Assembly (NCBI RefSeq): GCF_000003815.2
Contig: NC_049986.1
Location: 5,110,662 to 5,174,661 of the forward strand
Direction: 5' to 3'
Length of the DNA stretch: 64,000 nt
DNA from: Branchiostoma floridae
Taxonomy: Eukaryota; Chordata; Leptocardii; Amphioxiformes; Branchiostomatidae
The translations under genes and the position numbers were made by a program. Under the pieces are notes generated by a model. The model made no database searches, had not been told where the DNA came from, and saw only the letters and a program-made list of their open reading frames with translations. Shown piece by piece: positions 55,208 to 64,000 of this stretch (the first letter of the stretch is position 1; every line of letters begins with the position of its first letter).

Positions 55208-55298
55208 CCTGGTCCTTTGCTATAACCACCTCATAAAACCACCTCGTTCGCTTCGCTCACTCGGTGGTTTTATGAGGTGGTTATAGCAAAGGACCAGG
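55208..55298. repeat. Perfect 36-bp inverted repeat with 19-nt loop
   Basis: The arm 55208-55243 (starting CCTGGTCCTTTGCTATAACC) is the exact reverse complement of 55263-55298; the loop is TCGTTCGCTTCGCTCACTC. Confidence 0.97.
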
Positions 55299-55380
55299 CG
55301 TTATGACACCATATATACCGAGGAACAGGTGGGTCATTAACCCTATTATCATATAGCTTACCCACACTGACCCATTTAAG

Positions 55381-55402
55381 AGTAGAGTAGAGTAGAGTAG
55401 AG
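55381..55402. repeat. (AGAGT)n microsatellite
   Basis: Four to five copies of the AGAGT pentamer. Confidence 0.85.
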
Positions 55403-55641
55403 TTTCCGGTTGAGTAGGAGCGACAAATTCCTTTCTAAAACATACATCTTTTATTCAGTACATACGTTTGAACAGTGAATTTGAACAACATAAAACTTGT
55501 GCGTGAAATGTATTTCTGTTCCAAGGCTTAAAATAAGAACAAAGTCGATTCATTATGTTACAAACTGTTGCACGCTATCTGTGAAATGCATTGAGAAGTT
55601 GTAGAATATAATGCGAAGACACAGCGTTTGTGGTTTTTACT

Positions 55642-58145
55642 GCCGGCTTTCCTGAGGCATTCCGGGATCCCTGTGCTTCACAGCTCTTGAGAATCTCGTT
55701 CACTACGAACCCAGACACGACTTCTCCGAAGAAAGGTAGCATTTTGGTCCTCCAGCGCCATGACCGCTACTCAATGGCGGACAGTGGTGTTATTGTCTTC
55801 TGAACTTGAATGGGCGGGGGTGCAAATAATTTTATTTTCCATTTGCAGTTTAAATTGGACATGACTTGAAATATATTTTATTGTCTTAGATATTATAGGT
55901 AATTCAATGTTGTTTTAAGACGGCAAATGTTTTCTTTGAACAAAGAAACACGCACTACCGATGTTAATAGAGGGAGCCATCCCCCCTGCCATGCCTGTAC
56001 TTATTCCCCTATCTTGGCAGATGGACGATTCCTGGATATCTCTTTCTGATTGGCCAGCGTCCTGTTTGTCTGTCCTTCTGATTGGTTTAAACTTTCAAAA
56101 GTTTTTAATGCACACGTGCGATAATCAAAAATTTAATGCACGGCTGTTACGGCGTCATAACCAGCATGAAATGGGGCCTTCTGATTGGCCCACGTCCCCT
56201 GGCTATATGATAATAATGGTTAACTAGGTATCTGAATACCAAGAATTACGATGATCCCTTTATCCTTTCTTGAGTTCTCCTTCTGAAACTAAGCCGGCTC
56301 CTGCAGTTAAAAAAAGGCTGCTAGGGGGCCAAACATACACCACCCCAAGAGAGCGACTAGTGAAAAACAACAGCCAAAACACAACACCGACTGAGAAATA
56401 TCACTACGAAATCCGAGTGCACACTTTGATGTGAAATCCACTATTAGCGATGAAAAACTCGACAAACCGGCAAACCGCGATGGAAAGGCGTCATCCTGAC
56501 AAGAAACATCGTTAAATGCCGAGTAGTGAATACACCCCTCTTTATTATTATCTCCATGAAAAATGGAGATACAGTTTTGGGTGTGTCTGTGTGTGTGTCT
56601 GTGTGTGTGTGTCTGTGTGTCTGTGTTTCCTGATATTTGTAGTCAGCATAACTCAAGAGCCTCTGGATGGATTATAATGATATTTGGTATGTGGGTAGGT
56701 GTTAGGAAGACAAAGGTCAAGGTCAATTTTGAGCCCCCTGGTATGTGACCTAAGTACTGCAGCGAAAATTCGTTTTTTTATTATTTTGAACTGGATGTGC
56801 TGAGGTTTTGATGTTTTGGTGGCAGATAGCTTATGACGTAAGAAATAGGTGGTGTATGTTTGGGTCCCCTAGCCGGTTGCTCTGGAACTGCAGGGGCGTT
56901 TTTTAAAACTCTTTTTAGGAGGATAAGTGATTTAGATGATATTTGGTATGTAGGTAGCTTTGACAGAGATGTACATCCTAAAGTGAAGACTATGCAAACT
57001 GTCTCTTAATTTCCATAACTAATGAAGGAAATCTATATTTGTAGTGTTTTCAATTATAGGACTCAAATACCTGGAGTATATGTAGTTTGTGGCTGGTGAA
57101 ACATTAGCAGATTAGCAGATAACAATTATGCAAATTCGGAAGTAATTTACATGATCAGAATATTTCATGGACATATGAGGTCTCCGAACTTTTGTTTACC
57201 AGGTTTCTGTCATGTTTTCCTGAAATATTGTTGGCAACAATTTTACGAAGTTTGACAAATTTTCCATTTTTTCGTAATGCCATGGCAACCGTTTGTTGAC
57301 AGGCAGTTTTGCCAAAAATCACCATTTTTGGTTCAAACAATGTAGTTTTCACATTTATTTGCTATATTACTGCTATTTTGTTACATAAATAGAATCTTAT
57401 ATTATTAAGCATATCTTTCATAATTATATATGCATAAATTATGCTAATTTGATGACGTCATCAGCCCAAAATGGCTGACCGAATGGCCAGATCAAGAATA
57501 GCAAGCTAATTATCCCATAAAATTTGTAACTACCTGGTATTTTGTAATCAAAAACCATCTAAATGAATGAACTTAGTCTATTTCCATTGTCTTTTGTGAT
57601 TATTTGTTGCAAAAAAAGTATTTAAAAAAATTCAAGGTGGTGGATATAATATGGCGGAGCCCAACTCATATGTTAGATGTGCATGACGTCATCTTATGAC
57701 GTCATTTTGACGTTATTGATGTTGCTATTGGCAACGCAAGTCGTAATAAACATTATTATTCTATTATCTGCACTTGTTACATTTTCGTAGCATAACTTGA
57801 ATTTTTCTGAGAATACCCTTTTTTCATGGGTCCGGCCAATATAATCAAATTGATGACGTCATAATTACGTCATCTTACGTCAACGTAACGTCAAACGTCT
57901 AAAACTTGTCAGATATGTCGACATCTTGTCCTGAAAATTTCGTGGCCCTAAGGCACGTCGTGATAGAGTTATAGGACTTAGAAGTGGAGGGCCTCAAAAG
58001 CCCCCCCCCCCCCCCCCCCCGGTCCAGGGATGACCAAAAAAGCCCGGTCTGAATAGGGTTAAGTCGCAAACTATGAATGAACACTGGCTAGATAATCGGT
58101 GACTTATATAAAAAAAAGAATGGTTAAGCTCCGAGGCATCAGTCT
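55642..58145. other. Repeat-rich region without gene
   Basis: 56530-56900 is a dispersed repeat starting CTCCATGAAAAATGGAGATA with a TG-rich microsatellite (56578-56626) and the block shared with 38510-38700. 57440-57900 has many ATGACGTCAT-type palindromes in AT-rich sequence. A poly-C run lies at 58001-58020. No exon was found. Confidence 0.5.
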
Positions 58146-58584
58146 TAGGGCTGGGTATCGGTACAGCGTACCGTTACAAAACCAGTTTTTCTTATTGGAC
58201 CGGTCCAGAAAAACCGGACCTGAAAAAAATTGGGTGGACCGAATGTTGGACCGATTGGAAATTTAACAGATTATTTTATAAGGCATTCAAACGTTTTGGC
58301 GCTTGCAGGTGGAAAAAATAACAAGAGTGAAGTAGAGTAGAGTTTATAGTAATTTCTAACAAGTTTTACAGCCAATCGTACAGGTGCAGCTAGCGTTGTA
58401 GGATTTTAAAACGCCAGTGTAAGTCTAATACACCACCAAACAGATTTCTTTCTAGTGAAATGGACTATTGGTATGAGTCATACTGAAACAGGTCCAGGTT
58501 CAGGTCCGGACCTGGACCTGGACCTGATCCTTTGGACCTGAACCGGACCTGGACCTGAATTTTCTGTACCGGTACCCAGCCCTA
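58146..58584. mobile_element. MITE with ends TAGGGCTGGGTATCGGTAC
   Basis: Left TAGGGCTGGGTATCGGTAC (58146-58164) and right GTACCGGTACCCAGCCCTA (58566-58584) form an imperfect inverted repeat; near the right end is an array of GGACCTGGACCTG words. hAT-like by the look of the ends. Confidence 0.75.
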
Positions 58585-60422
58585 ATCAGTGTACATGTGC
58601 AAAGGAAGTTTCCAATCCCATAATGTGCTTATGGAATGATCGAACGTTACCGTAATGACGAAAAGGGCCCATACAACTTACCGCAGCAGTGCAACGTTTA
58701 TATCCAGCGCCGAAAATCCCATGAGGCGAAAATCCAAGTTTAATACGAGCGTCCAAGCAAATAGAGCGACCGTCTGAAAACTCGCTAACATTCGATTGTA
58801 CCGGGTGGTTCTGCTTGTCTACGTGCACACTGGAAGGTCAATTGTATTACATTATTAGCACATTCTTCTTTCCGCTTGCGAGCACAAATTCGTTTATATC
58901 AATGATTTTCAAACCAACTATTTTCGTGTAGCACAGGTGTCGTGTAGTTCGTCCTATATGACCCTTCTCTGCATCTCTTGTTTTGTCTGTTCCTTGTGCT
59001 GTTCTGAAACCAACATAAATTAGCTGATATTACAACATAAAAACGTTATTATGATCGATAGTTTCATTATATACCTGCTTTCGTCCACTTTGTGTAGTAT
59101 TAAAAACGTTATCGTCAGAAATAAAGAATCACTTAAGTATGGTCTCTTGTCATGACTGTCTTGAAATAAGCATTTTCTCCAGCGACAGAAAAAATAACTC
59201 GTGATTTAGGGTGTTGACAGCGTACTGGTCAGGTGGCGTATTTCATTAAAGTCTGTGGTTCACTTACTGACCAAGCGTGTTTTAATCTTGGCCCTTTCCC
59301 GGCATGTTAACTGTGGCTCTATTTAACCAGCATCGTACCGATAAGGTTGATGGTTGTTGTTACACTCCTGTCACACTATGTTCGATCTTCGGACGTACTT
59401 CACGATCGCTTGAAGGTCGGCCAATTTTAGATCTTAAGAGGGTTGCGCGTATTTTTCGCCTCAAAACTGTCCCTGTCACATATACGCGAGGCTCGTGCGA
59501 TCGCCTGTGAACAAATCTATGATAATGAACCTCCCATGACCACTTGCACGCGGACAAGGTAACAAAAAAAGTTCCTCACATAAAGACATAAATATAGAGA
59601 TAAATAAATGTTGATTTGTTTGCTGTAGGAATCTTTTTGAACAATCAATGGAATGCGTGGGCATAATAGAAATGATGAAAAAAGAAATTGTGTCACAAAG
59701 CCAGTCTACATACTACCACAGGGGCCACAATGTCAAGAATTACCCTCAAGTTTCGGGAAAGTCAATAGTTGCAAACAAATGGAAGTCGGATGAACGTCGC
59801 CCGACTGACAGGCGTTCGCCATCCAATTTGCGGTCGATGATCAGACTGTGCTCGCCTATCACCTGGAGAATGATTGATCATAGTTATGTGTACGCATGTG
59901 TGTACATAGTGAAAACTGGCGCCGAGGAAGAAGGGCAAAAAGGTTACCGAGACTAAGGTGCCAGAAGAGCGCGGCTTCGGAGACATAGAAGCCCAGGAAG
60001 ATGAGATGGTAAGGAGGAACAGGAAGAAGAACATGACCGACCAACGTACAAAGTGCCATAGCATAGTTCTACGACAGGGGTCAACATGACTAGAACATTT
60101 CCCGACACAAGCAGGATGCGCGTAGGAAACACGCCCGACTTCACTGACTTTGCACAAGTCGAGCGAGATGTGGAGGAAGGTCGTCAGAGTTTTGTACGAT
60201 ACTCTTGTGGGGCCGTCTCAGTTTTAGCGAGAATCGTCAGATTTTTTTAGGTTAAATCGGTCTTCAATCGTTAGATTGACGTCCGACTATCAATCGAATG
60301 TCGCCGATACCTAGACAAGGTACGGACGACCTGCAGGCGACTCGGCAACGAGCTGTGTGAACTCAGAGATCACCGCGACCATCATACGACCCCAGAAAGT
60401 CGCCGCCGATCCCTAAATATCG

Positions 60423-60855
60423 TAGTCTGGGTACCATCCGGATAGTACTTCGCTCCTATGGTCGCTTCTGCTATCCGTCTGGAGACCTGCACACTCAAAC
60501 CGTTTGGTGCTAACGTCATTAACGTAATGAGCGAATCAAGGAATAGGTTCTAGAGCGCTCGTTAGTTGACAACAGACCCTCCCGCAAGTACGGAGGGCTT
60601 GTCCGGTGTTGGAACGCCTGTTCGAACGATCGCTTGAACATCTTCCATAATTCGCTTATATGTGGGGACCAATAATCGCCTGCGTCTAAAATTTTGATGA
60701 TTCCAGACGTTAAGATGGTCCGCGTTCTCAGACGGAAACACCGGGAAGCGACTGTCTAAATATATAGTGTATAATGAATGTCAGAGCTAGAAGCAACTGT
60801 CTATACTATATAATGAACGCCGGAGCGAACTACTTTCCGGATGGTACCCAGGCTA
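60423..60855. mobile_element. Mutator-like MITE with 9-bp target duplication
   Basis: The ends read TAGTCTGGGTACCATCCGGA (left) and TCCGGATGGTACCCAGGCTA (right), and TAAATATCG is present at both flanks (60414-60422 and 60856-60864). A 9-bp duplication is characteristic of Mutator-like transposons. No transposase. Confidence 0.75.
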
Positions 60856-61224
60856 TAAATATCGCAAATGATTGATAGAACGCCAGAAGAAAAACTTTTT
60901 AAAATTGCGCGACAATTGTAAAGGTACAATGTATTACAAACTGTGTATACAATGGAGTTGAACTATTGCGAGTGTCTCTCAACTTAACTAATCTAATCTA
61001 ATGTAACATCATAAACAATCTAGTTAATATTATACAAGCTATACACTTCAGAACAGTATATCAATATTGCATTATCTCGTTTTTGCAAGGAGTGGTAAAT
61101 GAATTGGACAGGACATGATGATAACACATTGAATATCTCTGTCTTAGCATGTGGTAGTACATTGTATCTGACTTACATACAATACTGACTTACATACAAT
61201 ACACCGGACGTCTTACTGTCGAAA

Positions 61225-61539
61225 ATGTCATTTAGAGCTCGCAGATTCGTCGTCCGATCGATATTGGGAGTCAGACTAGACTCGGATTTGGCAAATGCGA
61301 AGATAATAAGCTTAAAAGATTTGGGTCTCAGCTTTAGCTATAGCTCTAAACAACATATTGTAGACATGAAGTTTCTGACTGCTGTCTGTATGCGTATCGT
61401 GTATCACTTTTTCAACAGGCGGAGAAAAACCAAGGAAAGACCGCCGGATGTTGGCACCAGGACATGCTGGTCGCACGTCCGCATCGACCTAGTGCGAAAG
61501 AGCCGGGGTCTGGGGCCGTCTGAGCGCCTGGAGAGGTGA
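61225..61539 (+). CDS. Uncertain reading frame running into the 366-bp satellite
   Basis: 104 codons from ATG to a TGA that lies in the first satellite unit. The first ~65 residues (MSFRARRFVVRSILGVRL..., VVYHFF-like end) are single-copy; the last ~37 (TCWSHVRIDLVRKSRGLGPS) come from the satellite. No domain recognised. It may be a shadow frame. Confidence 0.25.
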   Translation: MSFRARRFVVRSILGVRLDSDLANAKIISLKDLGLSFSYSSKQHIVDMKFLTAVCMRIVYHFFNRRRKTKERPPDVGTRTCWSHVRIDLVRKSRGLGPSERLER

Positions 61540-64000
61540 AAGTGGGTCTTTACCTGGCCAGGGTGATGACGTCACGCCTGCCTGTTGAGCCGCGGAATGT
61601 ATCATGGCAATATATGTCGAGATAGAGACATCTATGCCCCAGACTACGGTGCCCGTCCGGAGCGCCTACGCCAGGCGCACGGCTGGGCACCCATGGCGAT
61701 CGCGTATCGCGTCGCGGCTCTTAAGGGCCCTTAAATTACCCTGGGCCCCATTGGAATGCATTACGCCAGGGTAATTTACGCCTATTTTTTTTAGACCAAG
61801 GAAAGACCGCCAGATGTTAGCACCAGGACATGCTGGTCGCACGTCCGCATCGACCTAGTGCGAAAGAGCCGGGGTCTGGGGCCGTCTGAGCGCCTGGAGA
61901 GGTGAAAGTGGGTCTTTACCTGGCCAGGGTGATGACGTCACGCCTGCCTGTTGAGCCGCGGAATGTATCATGGCAATATATGTCGAGATAGAGACATCTA
62001 TGCCCCAGACTACGGTGCCCGTCCGGAGCGCCTACGCCAGGCGCACGGCTGGGCACCCATGGCGATCGCGTATCGCGTCGCGGCTCTTAAGGGCCCTTAA
62101 ATTACCCTGGGCCCCATTGGAATGCATTACGCCAGGGTAATTTACGCCTATTTTTTTTAGACCAAGGAAAGACCGCCAGAATGCATTACGCCAGGGTAAT
62201 TTACGCCTATTTTTTTATATATGTCGAGATAGAGACATCTATGCCCCAGACTACGGTGCCCGTCCGGAGCGCCTACGCCAGGCGCACGGCTGGGCACCCA
62301 TGGCGATCGCGTATCGCGTCGCGGCTCTTAAGGGCCCTTAAATTACCCTGGGCCCCATTGGAATGCATTACGCCAGGGTAATTTACGCCTATTTTTTTTA
62401 GACCAAGGAAAGACCGCCAGATGTTAGCACCAGGACATGCTGGTCGCACGTCCGCATCGACCTAGTGCGAAAGAGCCGGGGTCTGGGGCCGTTTGAGCGC
62501 CTGGCGAGGTGAAAGTGGGTCTTTACCTGGCCAGGCTGATGACGTCACGCCTGCCTGTTGAGCCGCGGAATGTATCATGGCAATATATGTCGAGATAGAG
62601 ACATCTATGCCCCAGACTACGGTGCCCGTCCGGAGCGCCTACGCCAGGCGCACGGCTGGGCACCCATGGCGATCGCGTATCGCGTCGCGGCTCTTAAGGG
62701 CCCTTAAATTACCCTGGGCCCCATTGGAATGCATTACGCCAGGGTAATTTACGCCTATTTTTTTTAGACCAAGGAAAGACCGCCAGATGTTAGCACCAGG
62801 ACATGCTGGTCGCACGTCCGCATCGACCTAGTGCGAAAGAGCCGGGGTCTGGGGCCGTTTGAGCGCCTGGCGAGGTGAAAGTGGGTCTTTACCTGGCCAG
62901 GCTGATGACGTCACGCCTGCCTGTTGAGCCGCGGAATGTATCATGGCAATATATGTCGAGATAGAGACATCTATGCCCCAGACTACGGTGCCCGTCCGGA
63001 GCGCCTACGCCAGGCGCACGGCTGGGCACCCATGGCGATCGCGTATCGCGTCGCGGCTCTTAAGGGCCCTTAAATTACCCTGGGCCCCATTGGAATGCAT
63101 TACGCCAGGGTAATTTACGCCTATTTTTTTTAGACCAAGGAAAGACCGCCAGATGTTAGCACCAGGACATGCTGGTCGCACGTCCGCATCGACCTAGTGC
63201 GAAAGAGCCGGGGTCTGGGGCCGTTTGAGCGCCTGGCGAGGTGAAAGTGGGTCTTTACCTGGCCAGGCTGATGACGTCACGCCTGCCTGTTGAGCCGCGG
63301 AATGTATCATGGCAATATATGTCGAGATAGAGACATCTATGCCCCAGACTACGGTGCCCGTCCGGAGCGCCTACGCCAGGCGCACGGCTGGGCACCCATG
63401 GCGATCGCGTATCGCGTCGCGGCTCTTAAGGGCCCTTAAATTACCCTGGGCCCCATTGGAATGCATTACGCCAGGGTAATTTACGCCTATTTTTTTTTAG
63501 ACCAAGGAAAGACCGCCAGATGTTAGCACCAGGACATGCTGGTCGCACGTCCGCATCGACCTAGTGCGAAAGAGCCGGGGTCTGGGGCCGTTTGAGCGCC
63601 TGGCGAGGTGAAAGTGGGTCTTTACCTGGCCAGGCTGATGACGTCACGCCTGCCTGTTGAGCCGCGGAATGTATCATGGCAATATATGTCGAGATAGAGA
63701 CATCTATGCCCCAGACTACGGTGCCCGTCCGGAGCGCCTACGCCAGGCGCACGGCTGGGCACCCATGGCGATCGCGTATCGCGTCGCGGCTCTTAAGGGC
63801 CCTTAAATTACCCTGGGCCCCATTGGAATGCATTACGCCAGGGTAATTTACGCCTATTTTTTTTTAGACCAAGGAAAGACCGCCAGATGTTAGCACCAGG
63901 ACATGCTGGTCGCACGTCCGCATCGACCTAGTGCGAAAGAGCCGGGGTCTGGGGCCGTCTGAGCGCCTGGAGAGGTGAAAGTGGGTCTTTACCTGCCAGG
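61429..64000. repeat. 366-bp satellite, about 7.5 units, running off the window
   Basis: ACCAAGGAAAGACCGCC starts units at 61429, 61795, 62161, 62402, 62768, 63134, 63501 and 63868. The period is 366-367 bp, except the 62161 unit, which is shortened to 241 bp by deletion. Units are nearly identical. Each full unit contains TGACGTCA, the palindrome AAGGGCCCTT, and the inverted pair TAAATTACCCTGG/CCAGGGTAATTTA. It is GC-richer than its surroundings. Confidence 0.95.

Larger units (their letters stand above)
53578..55641. repeat. Identical 66-bp direct repeats 2 kb apart
   Basis: TATCTGTGAAATGCATTGAG and the following 46 bp occur without a difference at 53578-53643 and 55576-55641. The sequence between includes the three-copy repeat and hairpin listed separately. 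Confidence 0.8.

Noticed and set aside
55960-56230. Another CCAAT-array promoter (CTGATTGG three times)
   Set aside because: Only three dispersed motifs, with no TATA box or hammerhead core following.

Overview
The window is a eukaryotic, animal genomic contig: genes are split into short exons by introns with GT..AG borders, there are three assembly gaps (N runs), and most of the sequence is mobile or tandem-repeat DNA. Penelope-like retroelements, tRNA-derived SINEs, many foldback/MITE elements and invertebrate-style versions of vertebrate-conserved genes suggest an invertebrate deuterostome, most likely an amphioxus (Branchiostoma). That identification is inference from gene and repeat style.

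Three host genes can be built exon by exon with consistent splice phases. (1) A ZER1-like gene (substrate receptor of CUL2 ubiquitin ligase for glycine N-degrons) on the minus strand, five coding exons between 4070 and 328, 3' part outside the window; a possible non-coding first exon lies near 9.8 kb. (2) A TSEN2 gene (catalytic subunit of tRNA-splicing endonuclease) on the plus strand, five exons from 23583 to its stop at 30595, with the Tyr/His/Lys catalytic residues intact and the first exon not found. (3) A complete 13-exon atypical calpain on the plus strand, 33107 to 47922, predicted 685 aa, with a Pro/Arg-rich N-terminal extension starting MGCGAS, the intact Cys/His/Asn protease triad, a C2-like domain III and no EF hands.

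Between and inside these genes the layout is: 0.95-9.3 kb MITEs, a foldback element and a TTAA-flanked element nested in another MITE; 10.5-13 kb a SINE and a 163-bp minisatellite; 14.6-21.8 kb a 7.2-kb element with ~400-bp terminal inverted repeats holding a second inverted repeat and a 2-kb AT-rich satellite; 26.9-29.0 kb a 5'-truncated Penelope-like element in a TSEN2 intron; 35.6-45.1 kb calpain introns with a LINE 3' end, a palindromic mini-Penelope element, microsatellites and a second, internally deleted Penelope-like element; 48.8-50.6 kb a head-to-head 61-bp minisatellite split by a SINE; 53-61 kb mainly MITE-type repeats; 61.4 kb to the end a 366-bp satellite.

The most interesting signal is a set of Penelope-like termini that share one architecture: CCAAT box(es), a TATA box, then a hammerhead-ribozyme core (CUGANGA - stem II - GAAA - stem III). 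Stem II changes sequence between copies while keeping its pairing. These termini have also changed the host genes: one abuts a ZER1 exon and appears to supply its splice donor, one splits a minisatellite that grew from a calpain exon/intron border, and one may supply the calpain poly(A) signal.
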